A DNA stretch of 64,000 nucleotides from contig JAKQFA010000031.1 of the NCBI GenBank assembly GCA_029556335.1, positions 1 through 64,000 on the forward strand. Direction: 5' to 3'. The DNA is from Methanobacteriota archaeon (lineage in GTDB: Archaea > Methanobacteriota > Methanobacteria > Methanobacteriales > Methanobacteriaceae). A program made the translations under genes and the position numbers. The notes under the pieces were generated by a model that saw nothing but the letters and a program-made list of their open reading frames with translations, was not told the DNA's origin and made no database searches. Shown piece by piece: positions 16,912 through 25,593 of this stretch (positions within the stretch are counted from its first letter, which is position 1; each line of letters starts with the position of its first letter).

Positions 16912-19005
16912 TCACTTCTTCTCCAGGATCCTTAACACATCCTCCAACTGGGAGGTGGGATGGTGACAGATACCATGACAGCACACGTAGACTGTGACCC
17001 CACCCTCCTTTGCTGTTTTTGATGAGAGTGACTCCACCCTAGTTTTCAGCCATTCATCTTCTCCCGAGTTTAAAAGCAGAGTGACATGGGGCAGGTACCT
17101 CTCCTTTAATCCCCCAAGCATCCACTGGGTGATGGTGTCATCCCCTTCCCCGGAGACCACCACCTGGCAGCTGTCTTCCAGCCGGAACAGTGCACCAGCC
17201 AGAAACATGGAGAAACCAGTGGGGGATTCTTTAATATGATGGGCAAAGGCCTTCTCCACCTGGAGGGCCTGTTGATTAAGCTCCTGGTCCTCCAGCAACT
17301 GGGAGAGTCTTAGCAGGTTATGGTAGGCCACCGAGTTACCAGAGGGAAGGGCAGTATCGTAGGCCTCCTTTTTTCGCAGCAGTAACTTTTCAGCATCCCC
17401 TGCTGTGAAGTAAAAGCCACCGTCATCCTGGTCCAGGAAGTGGTCCAGCAGGGTCTGGGTCAGCTCCAAGGCCAGTTTCAGGTAGTCAGTTTCCTGGGTG
17501 GCTTGGTGAAGTTCCAGTGCACCCCACCCCAGGAAGGCGTAGTCATCCAGGTATCCCTCCACCTTAACCTCACCCTCATGGTAGCGGTGCCATAAACGAC
17601 CCCCCCTGTAGAGTTTGGATTTGATGAAGTCCAGAGAGTTCAGGGCAGTGTCCAGGTAGTCCTGGTTATCTAGCACCACACTGGCCCGGGCCAGGGCCAC
17701 CAGCATCAATCCATTCCAGTCAGTGAGTACCTTCTCATCCTTGTGGGGGCGCACCCTCCCCATCCGGGCCTTGAAGAGTTTAACCCGGATCATCTCCAAT
17801 TTGTTCTTCAATTCATCATGGCCCAGCCCCAGACGATAGGCGCTTTCTTCAAGTGGCTCCTCCAGGTGGAGGATGTTATGGCCGGTGTACTGGCCAGTGG
17901 ACTCTTCACGGTAGTTCCCCTTCTCCTGTACCCTGTACACCTTTTCAACCAGTTCCAGTTCTTCCGGGTCCAGGATCTGTGACAGTTCCTGGTGGGTCCA
18001 CAGGTAGAATTTCCCCTCTACTTTTTCACTATCCGCATCCTCAGCAGAGTAGAAGCCACCCTCCAGGGATTTCATATCCCGGAATACGTATTCCAGGGTT
18101 TTCTCCACGGTCTCCCTGTACAGGGTTTTATGGGTGGCCTGGTAACATTCGGTGAGTGCCAGGGTGATGAGGGCCTGGTCGTAGAGCATCTTCTCGTAGT
18201 GGGGCACCAGCCAGTGGGGGTCCACAGAGTAACGGTGGAAGCCATAGCCTACATGGTCCCAGAGCCCGCCACGTATCATGTGCTCTAGTGTGGACTCCAC
18301 CATCACCAGGGCCTCCTCCTTTCCAGTGGCCCTCCAGTACCTCAAAAGGAAGAGCAGATGATGGGGGGTGGGGAACTTCTGGAAACCGCCAAAGCCCCCA
18401 TTTTCCTGGTCAAAACTGTCCTTAAGGGCCTGGTAGGCCCCATCCACTGCATCAAGATCCAGGAGGTCTCCTGGTGCTGTGCGGTTCAAATCCTCCAGGG
18501 CACTTCTAATATCCTGGGCTGAATCCAGGAGTTCCTGCTTTTTATCACTCCACATGTCCTTAACATTCAGGAGCAGGTCCTTAAGTCCCACTCCCCGGCC
18601 AACACTCATCCGGGGAAAGTAGGTCCCGGCATAGAAGGGTTCCTGGTTGGGGGTGAGTATGATGGTCAAGGGCCACCCCCCGGATCCAGTCATCATCTGA
18701 CAGACGGTCATGTAGATGCTGTCAATATCAGGGCGCTCCTCACGGTCCACCTTAACCGACACGAAGTACTGGTTCAGGATCTGCCCTATTTCCTCATCCT
18801 GGAAGGACTCCCGGGCCATGACATGACACCAGTGACAAGTTGAATAGCCAATCGAAAGAAAAACAGGCTTATCCTCATATAAAGCCTTTTGGAAGGCTTC
18901 CTCACCCCAGGGGTACCAGTCCACCGGGTTATGGGCATGTTGCTTCAGGTAGGGACTTTTCTCATCCTTTAAATGGTTGGTAAACTTTTTCTTATCAGGG
19001 ACCAT
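16912..19005 (-). CDS. thioredoxin-domain protein, DUF255/YyaL family
   Basis: This protein of about 697 residues has an N-terminal thioredoxin-like domain carrying CHWCHVMARESF (about 55-66). A long alpha-helical (alpha/alpha)6 barrel region follows, resembling N-acylglucosamine 2-epimerase and glycosidase barrels. The entry LKDEKSPYLKQHAHNPVDWYPWGEEAF is diagnostic of the family (SSP411/YyaL). The biochemical function is not established. The ATG at 19005 follows GGGTGAGGGAGAC. A longer frame from 19158 would add a low-complexity leader without family similarity. Confidence 0.92.
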   Translation of the reverse strand: MVPDKKKFTNHLKDEKSPYLKQHAHNPVDWYPWGEEAFQKALYEDKPVFLSIGYSTCHWCHVMARESFQDEEIGQILNQYFVSVKVDREERPDIDSIYMTVCQMMTGSGGWPLTIILTPNQEPFYAGTYFPRMSVGRGVGLKDLLLNVKDMWSDKKQELLDSAQDIRSALEDLNRTAPGDLLDLDAVDGAYQALKDSFDQENGGFGGFQKFPTPHHLLFLLRYWRATGKEEALVMVESTLEHMIRGGLWDHVGYGFHRYSVDPHWLVPHYEKMLYDQALITLALTECYQATHKTLYRETVEKTLEYVFRDMKSLEGGFYSAEDADSEKVEGKFYLWTHQELSQILDPEELELVEKVYRVQEKGNYREESTGQYTGHNILHLEEPLEESAYRLGLGHDELKNKLEMIRVKLFKARMGRVRPHKDEKVLTDWNGLMLVALARASVVLDNQDYLDTALNSLDFIKSKLYRGGRLWHRYHEGEVKVEGYLDDYAFLGWGALELHQATQETDYLKLALELTQTLLDHFLDQDDGGFYFTAGDAEKLLLRKKEAYDTALPSGNSVAYHNLLRLSQLLEDQELNQQALQVEKAFAHHIKESPTGFSMFLAGALFRLEDSCQVVVSGEGDDTITQWMLGGLKERYLPHVTLLLNSGEDEWLKTRVESLSSKTAKEGGVTVYVCCHGICHHPTSQLEDVLRILEKK

Positions 19006-19078
19006 GTCTCCCTCACCCCCATCTTCTGTATAATTATCTTTGATAAAAAAAAAATTTGAAACTTGAATAAAAAAAAAT

Positions 19079-19264
19079 TTATTCCCGGTCACAGAGCAGG
19101 ATATCACCCACCCCCACATTTTCCGGTTCCACTTCGTTGATGATAAACACCATGGCACTAACCGGGAGATTCATAACTTCACTGGCTGTTTCCGCGAAGG
19201 ATTTAACCAGTTGGGACTTCTGCTCCCTGCTAAGTGGCGGTGCATCAATGGTTATTACGGGCAT
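19079..19264 (-). CDS. 4-oxalocrotonate tautomerase-like protein
   Basis: This 61-residue tautomerase-superfamily protein keeps the catalytic Pro directly after the start Met (MPVITIDAPPLSREQK), as the mechanism requires. The VFIINEVEPENVGVGD segment matches the family beta-hairpin, which usually contributes Arg or Trp residues. The in vivo substrate is unknown. A GAGGTGAG site precedes the ATG, and the A-rich region between it and the DUF255 gene suggests separate transcription. Confidence 0.9.
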   Translation of the reverse strand: MPVITIDAPPLSREQKSQLVKSFAETASEVMNLPVSAMVFIINEVEPENVGVGDILLCDRE

Positions 19265-19449
19265 CCAAATCTCACCTCCTGTTCATACATCTCTACCAGG
19301 GGGGACATTAAATTTTCTCCTGGATCAGGCCCCATGATATTTTTTTGCTATAGTTGATAGCCCCCCAGTTACATAAAAGATACTTGCAGATCAAAGATAC
19401 CAGTGCATAGACGTATCCCAAAGCAAAGATAATGATTAGGGGAAGGGAG

Positions 19450-20334
19450 ATGAAAGAGGAAACCCGGAAATTACTGGAGTTAATAAAAAGCCAGGTGGAC
19501 CTGGAGGAAAGGGACCCCCATAGGTTGCGATGGAATTTCGACCAACTCTACCTGTCCTATCCCTCCACAGGTCCTTTGAAAATGAGAAAGGAGCCAGATG
19601 CACCTGCACCGGCCTACTGGATCGTTACCCCGGATAGCAGCCAGGAGAAGGTAATGCTCTTCTTCCATGGGGGATTGTTCAGCATGGGCTCCACCCACTC
19701 CCACCAGTACCTGTGCCAGCAGCTATCCCAGATCACCGGCAGATCCATATTCAGCGTGGACTACCACCTCTCCCCGGAGCACCCCTTCCCCAGGGCCCTG
19801 GAGGATGGTATCAACTCCTACCATTGGCTGGTGGAGGAGGGATTCCCCGCCCGGGATATAGTGTGCACCGGTATATCAGCAGGGGGGAACCTGGCCCTGT
19901 CCACAGTCCTGGCCCTGAAAAGGATGGATGAAAACCTGCCCCAGGCTGTGGTGGCACTGTCACCCCTACTGGATCTGAGCTTCCCTGTGGTTTACCAGCA
20001 CCTGAAGGATGTGAAGGACTGGATAGATTACCATGCTTTGCATAAACTATTGGACACCTACCTGCAGGGCCAGGATCCCGGGAACTTCCTACTCTCCCCG
20101 GTCTACGGTGACCTGGAGGGGTTGCCACCCATCTTCTTACAGGCTGGCAGCTGCGAACTCCTCCTCTGTGATGTGAAACGCTTCCGGGATCAGGCCATGG
20201 AACAGGAGGTTAAGGTGAACATGGAGGTCTGGCAGGACATGTTCCATGCCTGGCAAATGTTCCCCACCATCCTAGCCGAGGCGGAACAGTCCCTGGAGAG
20301 TGTTGGAAAATTTGTGCAGGACCTGGTGGATTGA
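19450..20334 (+). CDS. alpha/beta hydrolase (hormone-sensitive lipase family)
   Basis: This protein of about 294 residues is a carboxylesterase-like hydrolase. The oxyanion-hole motif HGGLFSMGS (about 72-80) and the nucleophile elbow GISAGGN (Ser, about 143-149) are present. So are the Asp region QAGSCELLLCDV and the His in DMFHAWQMF, completing the HSL-type triad (here with Glu/Asp ambiguity at ELLLCD). There is no signal peptide, so it is cytoplasmic. The ATG at 19450 was preferred for its distance from AGGGG; the in-frame ATG at 19432 is an alternative. Substrate unknown. Confidence 0.9.
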   Translation: MKEETRKLLELIKSQVDLEERDPHRLRWNFDQLYLSYPSTGPLKMRKEPDAPAPAYWIVTPDSSQEKVMLFFHGGLFSMGSTHSHQYLCQQLSQITGRSIFSVDYHLSPEHPFPRALEDGINSYHWLVEEGFPARDIVCTGISAGGNLALSTVLALKRMDENLPQAVVALSPLLDLSFPVVYQHLKDVKDWIDYHALHKLLDTYLQGQDPGNFLLSPVYGDLEGLPPIFLQAGSCELLLCDVKRFRDQAMEQEVKVNMEVWQDMFHAWQMFPTILAEAEQSLESVGKFVQDLVD

Positions 20335-20427
20335 ACTCTTTCAAGCTGATCCACAGATAAGCCTAAATACCAGGGGGGATGTTAAATTCAACTGAAATAT
20401 TGTTACCTATAGTAATGGTGATTATGG

Positions 20428-21219
20428 ATGATTAAACACAAGATAGTAGGAAACGCCATGCAGATGGTGGTGTGCGAACTCTCCCATGGGGAGGAGGTGT
20501 ACTGTGACGCTGGAAAGTTCCTGTGGAAAACCAGTAACATGGAAATGGACACCCGATTCGGAACCAGTAAGAAGACCCAGGAGAAGAAGGGCTTCCTGGA
20601 TCAGGCCATAGGCACAGCCATAGACATTGGAAAAAGAAGCCTGGCCGGGGAGAGCCTGGCCTTCGTGTACTTCACCCCCCAGGGTGGGGACGGCTTGGTG
20701 GCCTTTGCCCAGATGATACCAGGCGAGATCAAGACCTTCGAACTGGACGGGACCCAGGATTTATACGTCCAGTCCGACGGCCTCCTGGCGGCAGAGAGCA
20801 GCCTGGAATTCAACATAGCCCTGACAAAAAAATTAGGAGCAGGCTTCTTCGGGGGACAGGGATTCATCCTCCAGAAATACAGTGACAAGGGCTCCCTCTT
20901 CATAGGATCCTGTGGAAACTTCATAGAACTCAACCCCGCAGACTACGGTGGCACCATACACGTGGACACCGGTTGCCTGGTGGCATTTGAAGACACCATC
21001 GACTATGACATAGAATTCGTTGGGGGCCTGGATTCCCGGGGAATAAAAAATTTACTCTTTGGTGGGGAGGGAATATTCTTCGCCCGCCTCTCAGGCAATG
21101 GTAAGGTATGGGTGCAGTCCATGAACCTCAGCTCACTGGCCCGGACCATAGTTAAAAGCTCTGGCCAGCCCACTGCCGAGGACCGAACTGATCTGGGCGG
21201 TCTTCTAAGCGGATTCTAG
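20428..21219 (+). CDS. AIM24/TIGR00266 family protein
   Basis: This 263-residue protein of the AIM24-like double beta-helix family is found in bacteria, archaea and mitochondria. Segments such as GEEVYCDAGKFLWKTSNMEMDTRFG, GLVAFAQMIPGEIKTFELDG and the Gly-rich GAGFFGGQGFILQKYSDKGSLFIGSCG are characteristic. In mitochondria the relative supports membrane organisation, but in archaea its role is unknown. No signal peptide or membrane span is present. It stands alone between a hydrolase and a nitroreductase. Confidence 0.88.
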   Translation: MIKHKIVGNAMQMVVCELSHGEEVYCDAGKFLWKTSNMEMDTRFGTSKKTQEKKGFLDQAIGTAIDIGKRSLAGESLAFVYFTPQGGDGLVAFAQMIPGEIKTFELDGTQDLYVQSDGLLAAESSLEFNIALTKKLGAGFFGGQGFILQKYSDKGSLFIGSCGNFIELNPADYGGTIHVDTGCLVAFEDTIDYDIEFVGGLDSRGIKNLLFGGEGIFFARLSGNGKVWVQSMNLSSLARTIVKSSGQPTAEDRTDLGGLLSGF

Positions 21220-21323
21220 CCAGTATGTGACCAGGGGGACAAATCCCCTATCGGAGGGAAAGACCAGCCTCTACCCGTGCTAGAATGGGGCACTATCACC
21301 ACACCCTATTCAGGGGGGGGTTT

Positions 21324-21359
21324 TTATCCCGGTGCTTGACCCCGGATTGGTGGGGATAA
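21324..21359. promoter_or_regulatory. inverted repeat before the nitroreductase gene
   Basis: TTATCCC (21324-21330) and GGGATAA (21353-21359) are perfect inverted arms, 22 bp apart and 28 bp upstream of the ATG. The inner bases are also partly complementary (CCGG/CCGG). It could be a leader hairpin, an operator, or the terminator of the preceding gene, since a run of five T lies at 21321-21325. Confidence 0.35.
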
Positions 21360-21387
21360 GAAGGCACTCTCCAGGAGGAACTAATTT

Positions 21388-22143
21388 ATGAACCGAGAAG
21401 AAATGAATCGCTACCGTTACTTCTTAAAAGACTCCATACGCAAGGAGATAGACTTTTCCCTGACGGATCAGAGCCAGGGAGTCCCGGCCCCACCCCTCCA
21501 GAAGCCCTACTCCCTGGACGCAGCACGGGTGGATCTGCCCACCACCAACTGGGAAGCAGAGTTTAGGATCAACCTCTCGGAAGCTATCCAGAACCGCACT
21601 AGCCGGAGGCAGTACCTGGATGAACCATTAACCCTGATGGAGTTATCCTACCTATTATGGGCCACCCAGGGGATGAAGCACAACTTTGGGAACTACGCCT
21701 TCCGCACGGTGCCCTCCGCTGGTTGCCGCCATGCCCTGGAAACCTACCTGGCAGTTTTTAATGTGGAGGAATTAAAGGAGGGAGTGTACCGTTACCTGCC
21801 CTTAACCCATGAATTACTCCATGAATTCCAGACCGACCAGCTCCGGGAGAAGATAATTAAGGCCAGCTTTGGCCAGTCATTCGCTGGGAAGTCTGCGGTG
21901 ACCTTCATCTGGACCACCATACCCTACCGTATGGAGTGGCGCTACCATATCGACAGTCATAAGGTCATAGCCATAGATGCCGGGCATGTGGGCCAGAACC
22001 TGTACCTGGCATGTGAAGCCCTGGGTTGTGGTACCTGTGCCATTGGTGCCTACGACCAGGAATACTTCGATGAACTACTGGGACTGGATGGTGAGGAAGA
22101 GTTTGTGATCTACGCTGCACCAGTGGGTAGGGTTAAAAAGTAA
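21388..22143 (+). CDS. SagB-type nitroreductase-family oxidoreductase
   Basis: This 251-residue FMN-dependent protein shows the nitroreductase signature IQNRTSRRQYLDEPLTLMELSYLLWATQG (about 70-98) and SAGCRHALETYL near residue 113. GHVGQNLYLACEALGCGTCAIGAYD near 193 contributes to FMN and dimer contacts. This layout is that of the SagB/ThcOx group, whose members oxidise azolines in peptide toxins. No YcaO or precursor peptide gene lies nearby, so a stand-alone reductase role is more likely. A strong GGAGG site precedes the ATG. Confidence 0.9.
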   Translation: MNREEMNRYRYFLKDSIRKEIDFSLTDQSQGVPAPPLQKPYSLDAARVDLPTTNWEAEFRINLSEAIQNRTSRRQYLDEPLTLMELSYLLWATQGMKHNFGNYAFRTVPSAGCRHALETYLAVFNVEELKEGVYRYLPLTHELLHEFQTDQLREKIIKASFGQSFAGKSAVTFIWTTIPYRMEWRYHIDSHKVIAIDAGHVGQNLYLACEALGCGTCAIGAYDQEYFDELLGLDGEEEFVIYAAPVGRVKK

Positions 22144-22599
22144 CTGACCACAAACTAGGGGCAACGATCCTTATGCAACAGCCCCCACCGGGGCTGCTCT
22201 GGAAGATATTATCCTTCCACACCTGATCCTGGATTGGGAATTAACACCCCTTACAACTTATTCTGGAGAAGGCTATCCAGTATGTGACTGGCTTTTAACT
22301 ACACCCGCCCAATCTATCGGCCCTAGTGACTTTAGGAAAAATATTATAATCGATCTGAACCAAGACATATGTGCCTACCTATTAAAGTTCCCCCAAAAAT
22401 AATATGACTGGGTTAGTGCACTGAGAATAAAAGAAAAATGAAAGAAGACCAGCAGTGAATAGATACCTACCTGGAAATGGTACATTGCAGGTTGCATCCA
22501 AGACCCAGGATCAGTATTAAAAAATGGGGGAATGGCACCAGGTACAGTACGAAGTAGACAAAAAGCATCTGGATATGATGCAGTGAGGAACTAAGTTTG
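22144..22599. other. intergenic stretch with one perfect hairpin
   Basis: No gene is seen. CAGCCCC-CACC-GGGGCTG at 22179-22196 is a perfect 7-bp hairpin shortly after the nitroreductase stop. It lacks a following T-run, so its use as a terminator is uncertain. The remainder is mixed sequence leading to the promoter of the next gene. Confidence 0.45.
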
Positions 22600-22986
22600 A
22601 TGTTAGGTATGACCCGTAAGCAATTCAAAAAGAAGAGTTCCCAGGCCCTGAAGGACATGGGTCCATCCATTCTTCTTTTGATGGAACTTACTGCTAAGCA
22701 GCAGAAAAAAACCATCACAACGGAGGAAGCTGAAACCAGACTGGACCTGATAAGAAAGGATGTGGAAGAGGTGTTCTTCCGCTACGAGAAGATAAACCCA
22801 CCCTCCACCTACCAGTCCCTGTACCTGAAGATCCTGCAGCTTCTAAGCAACCTCCAGGAGGTGGTGGTATCCAGCCAGGAGTATCTATCCCAGGATGATG
22901 AACAACTCCTGGAGGAGTCCCAGGAACTCTTAAATAGGTTCCGGGAGGAATACCATACCATCCGCCGTGAGGTAGAATCAACCTAG
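22600..22986 (+). CDS. helical conserved hypothetical protein
   Basis: This protein of about 128 residues is rich in Glu, Lys, Gln and Leu. It is predicted all-helical with coiled-coil-like heptads (about 25-60 and 75-125: LQEVVVSSQEYLSQDDEQLLEESQELLNRF). No cysteine cluster or membrane segment is seen. The start could be ATG 22600 or ATG 22609; GTGAGG lies upstream. Its stop is 18 bp before a DUF4013 membrane protein, so the two are probably co-transcribed. Function unknown. Confidence 0.7.
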   Translation: MLGMTRKQFKKKSSQALKDMGPSILLLMELTAKQQKKTITTEEAETRLDLIRKDVEEVFFRYEKINPPSTYQSLYLKILQLLSNLQEVVVSSQEYLSQDDEQLLEESQELLNRFREEYHTIRREVEST

Positions 22987-23004
22987 GGATAATGGAGTGA
23001 AACC

Positions 23005-23748
23005 ATGGACCTTGATCTTGTGCTGAATGATGCCCTGAAGTACCCCTACCAAGCCCTGGAGAGGGTGCTGATACTGGGAGTGGTCCCCCTGGGGGCTATG
23101 ATTATTTCCCTGGTAATCTTAGTGGCCCTATCCTTCACAGGCAGTGCAGAGGCCCTGGCCATTGGAGGTTTCCTGGTCATGGTGCTCTTTTTCTTATCCT
23201 GCCTCTTTGTTGGCGGGTACTACATACGGGTTATGGAGTCTACCCTGACTGGTGGAGAGGAGGTGCCTGATTTTTCCCGGTGGGGGGAGTTACTCCTGAA
23301 TGGACTGAAACTACTGGTGGTGAAGTTACTCTACCTCCTGGTCCCCCTGCTGATCCTGGTACTGTGTAGCTGGCTAGTTATTTCCACTCCCGATGAACAT
23401 CTAGTGGTGGTTGTACTCTTATCCATCTGCCTGGTGTTACTTAGCATGTTACTATCTGGATTGTTCCTGGCCCTATCCACTGCCCACCTGGCATCAACCA
23501 GAAGCATGAAGGAGGCGCTTCGCATCGGCCTTGTCTGGAAAATGATATCTGCCATTGGTTGGGGTGACTACCTACTGTGGTACCTGCTGATGCTGGTACT
23601 GGTTATGGTGGCTGTGACCCTCATGGCCTTACTCAGCATCGTACCCCTGGTAGGTGCCTTCCTGGGATGGATACTGATCCAGCCCTACCTGGTGATACTG
23701 GTGGCCCGTTCCGTGGCCCTGGCCTACCTGGCCGCAGATGAAGTATAA
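23005..23748 (+). CDS. DUF4013-family membrane protein
   Basis: This 247-residue integral membrane protein has about six hydrophobic helices. The N-terminus (DLVLNDALKYPYQALERVLILGVVPL) matches the DUF4013 family, common in Methanobacteriales and some bacteria. A short soluble loop (SLTGGEEVPDFSRWGELLLNGLK) follows the second or third helix. No transport motif is recognised. It belongs to a plus-strand run with the helical protein before it and the ATP-cone protein 11 bp after it. Confidence 0.83.
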   Translation: MDLDLVLNDALKYPYQALERVLILGVVPLGAMIISLVILVALSFTGSAEALAIGGFLVMVLFFLSCLFVGGYYIRVMESTLTGGEEVPDFSRWGELLLNGLKLLVVKLLYLLVPLLILVLCSWLVISTPDEHLVVVVLLSICLVLLSMLLSGLFLALSTAHLASTRSMKEALRIGLVWKMISAIGWGDYLLWYLLMLVLVMVAVTLMALLSIVPLVGAFLGWILIQPYLVILVARSVALAYLAADEV

Positions 23749-23759
23749 AGGTGATAAGT

Positions 23760-24032
23760 ATGAAAGTGATAAAAAAGAAGGGAGAAAAAGAGGCCTTCAA
23801 GGCCGATAAAATTAAAAGAACTCTGCAGAAAGCCACCATCGGCGCTGGATACAGTGTGGATGAGAAACAAGCTATTCTGGATGAGGTGTTCACCAACATC
23901 ATGAAGAAGTTGGACCAGAAGGGTGAGGTAAAAACCCAGACTATACGGGGCTGCCTTCTAACCGAACTGGACCAGTGCGAACCCTACATTGCCAAGTCCT
24001 GGCGGAACTATGAACGCAAGTACAAAAAATAG
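23760..24032 (+). CDS. stand-alone ATP-cone domain protein
   Basis: This 90-residue protein consists almost wholly of an ATP-cone, the nucleotide-sensing module of ribonucleotide reductases and NrdR. It reads MKVIKKKGEKEAFKADKIKRTL, followed by the helical core and VKTQTIRGCLLTELDQCEPYIAKSWRNYERKYKK. It lacks the NrdR zinc ribbon and any reductase domain, so it may sense ATP/dATP and act through a partner. The ATG follows AGGTGAT. No nrd gene lies nearby. Confidence 0.85.
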   Translation: MKVIKKKGEKEAFKADKIKRTLQKATIGAGYSVDEKQAILDEVFTNIMKKLDQKGEVKTQTIRGCLLTELDQCEPYIAKSWRNYERKYKK

Positions 24033-24033
24033 T

Positions 24034-24783
24034 CTAGGCTTTTTTTAGGGCCTCCAGTATGAAGCGGGGCCTGCACCCATATTTATTTATCAAATTTTTG
24101 ATCTCCTCCTCACTGCAGTGGGAGTGGTAGTTCCTGATGATCCTGATGATTTCCTCCTCGCTGTAGGATATCCGAACCACCTCAAAGAATATCTTTAGAA
24201 TGAAGACCAGTATCCAGGAGAGTATGTAGAAGTCAGTTAGAAGGTCGTACTTCACCCCCTGGTACTTCAGTATCCAGGCCGTCTGGGTGACGATGTTAAT
24301 GTTCTTCAGATCCTGGCGGTGCCTCAGATACTCCCACAGCACACGCGTGTAGAAGGTAACAGTTTTGGGGCCGTTTTCCTCGGTCCACAAACCAAGACCC
24401 ACCTTATCCTCCAGTAAATACTCCGGGTCCAGGAAGATATCAGCAAAAAGCACCACATCGTACTGGGCAGCCTCCTGGTAGACATCATCCCGTGATTCTG
24501 CTCCCAGATCCTCATGGAGGGTGGCCCAGAACTGGTCCCAGACTTCATCCGGGGTGAGCTCCACACTGTCCAGGAAGAGAAAAGCCTCATAGACCTTCAA
24601 ATCAAGGAGAGCCAGGGTACTGTAGATGTTAGCGGATTTACCAGTACCAGGCGCACCAATGACGTGTATGAACCTTCCCCGGCTGTGTTTCAAACCCTCC
24701 AGCACGGGGTAGAGTTTCAGAAAGGAACGGGTTTTGGTGAAGTATGCACAGTCCTGGAAGGACCGAACCTTGTAACTGGCCAT
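24034..24783 (-). CDS. P-loop ATPase, conserved hypothetical
   Basis: This 249-residue protein has Walker A GAPGTGKSANIYSTL (about 44-58) and a possible Walker B at YDVVLFADIFLD (about 109-120). An AAA/STAND-like ATPase fold is likely. A hydrophobic stretch (about 187-203, LSWILVFILKIFFEVV) may touch the membrane. The C-terminus is a small helical domain ending GCRPRFILEALKKA. It converges on the ATP-cone gene with one base between the stops. Substrate and partners unknown. Confidence 0.75.
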   Translation of the reverse strand: MASYKVRSFQDCAYFTKTRSFLKLYPVLEGLKHSRGRFIHVIGAPGTGKSANIYSTLALLDLKVYEAFLFLDSVELTPDEVWDQFWATLHEDLGAESRDDVYQEAAQYDVVLFADIFLDPEYLLEDKVGLGLWTEENGPKTVTFYTRVLWEYLRHRQDLKNINIVTQTAWILKYQGVKYDLLTDFYILSWILVFILKIFFEVVRISYSEEEIIRIIRNYHSHCSEEEIKNLINKYGCRPRFILEALKKA

Positions 24784-24987
24784 TGAACTATGTTGCTGCC
24801 CATGGTTCTAATGTTTTTCTTTCTCAAGAGTAGTAAGAAGAATTTATGTGATGAAAGGCTATTTAATACTAGGACACCTCTTTTTATTAAATAAGTCCCT
24901 ATTTAATTTTTTCGCCAAATAATTTATTTATCAGTATGTACTAAGATGTAATAGGGAGAAATAGAGTGCTACACCTCTGGGGGGGAA

Positions 24988-25134
24988 ATGGAAGCTATGG
25001 ACCAGAATGATATTGAAGACTTCGTGGCCAACTTCAAGGGAATGTTGTGGGATGAATTAGAAGACTACATATGCGACATGAGCCGAGAGGATTTGCAGGC
25101 CCTAATCATGGGGCTTAAGAAGAGATTCGGATGA
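24988..25134 (+). CDS. small acidic protein (48 aa)
   Basis: The open frame begins at an ATG five bases after a run of seven G (24979-24985). It encodes an acidic, helical 48-residue protein (DIEDFVANFKGMLWDELEDY, then ending LKKRFG). It has its own terminator-like hairpin 43 bp downstream and TATA-like sequence upstream, which supports a real transcription unit. The family is not recognised. It may be a small regulatory or partner protein. Confidence 0.6.
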   Translation: MEAMDQNDIEDFVANFKGMLWDELEDYICDMSREDLQALIMGLKKRFG

Positions 25135-25176
25135 TATGGTTCCATTAAGTCTTTCCCGTATTGTTTGGTATACCGT

Positions 25177-25230
25177 GGTTCGGAAGATGAGGCTGGGGGG
25201 GCTTGTCTTGCCGAACCCAATATTTTTTTT
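25177..25230 (+). terminator. hairpin plus T-run terminator
   Basis: GGTTCGG (25177-25183) pairs with CCGAACC (25211-25217), followed within four bases by a run of eight T. It lies just after the 48-residue gene. Confidence 0.6.
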
Positions 25231-25275
25231 ATGTAACAGTAACCTTGAATTAAAAAAAAATAGTTGGAGATGGAT

Positions 25276-25500
25276 CTAATCCGGGTGGTGACGTTTTCTC
25301 CATTCACTAGGTTTAATGACCTTGTGCACACGGATCTTCAGATAATCTCCTTCCTTTATCTCCGCCACTTCCAGGAGTTCAGCAGGAACTTCCACGGTTT
25401 CAGAGCTTCGCTGGACTATGGATGAAACACCACGGCCTGGGTAGCGGCGGTGATGATAATGGCGGTGTTTGCAGTCACATTCCTTTCTGTATTCACACAT
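25276..25500 (-). CDS. small Cys/His-rich protein with AbrB-like domain
   Basis: This 74-residue protein has a Cys/His-rich N-terminus (CEYRKECDCKHRHYHHRR), likely metal binding. It is followed by a stretch, TVEVPAELLEVAEIKEGDYLKIRV, resembling the swapped-hairpin AbrB/SpoVT DNA-binding fold seen in archaeal transition regulators and antitoxins. An AGGTGAAAAG site precedes the ATG. No toxin-like gene adjoins it. A role as DNA-binding regulator is inferred from the fold only. Confidence 0.7.
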   Translation of the reverse strand: MCEYRKECDCKHRHYHHRRYPGRGVSSIVQRSSETVEVPAELLEVAEIKEGDYLKIRVHKVIKPSEWRKRHHPD

Positions 25501-25593
25501 CTTTTCACCTCAAGTCTAGTTGGTCAACTGAATATTTGAAAGTATCGAAGGTGTAAAGTGTTTCTAAAAAAAGAAAAAAAGAAGGGGTTTTTT

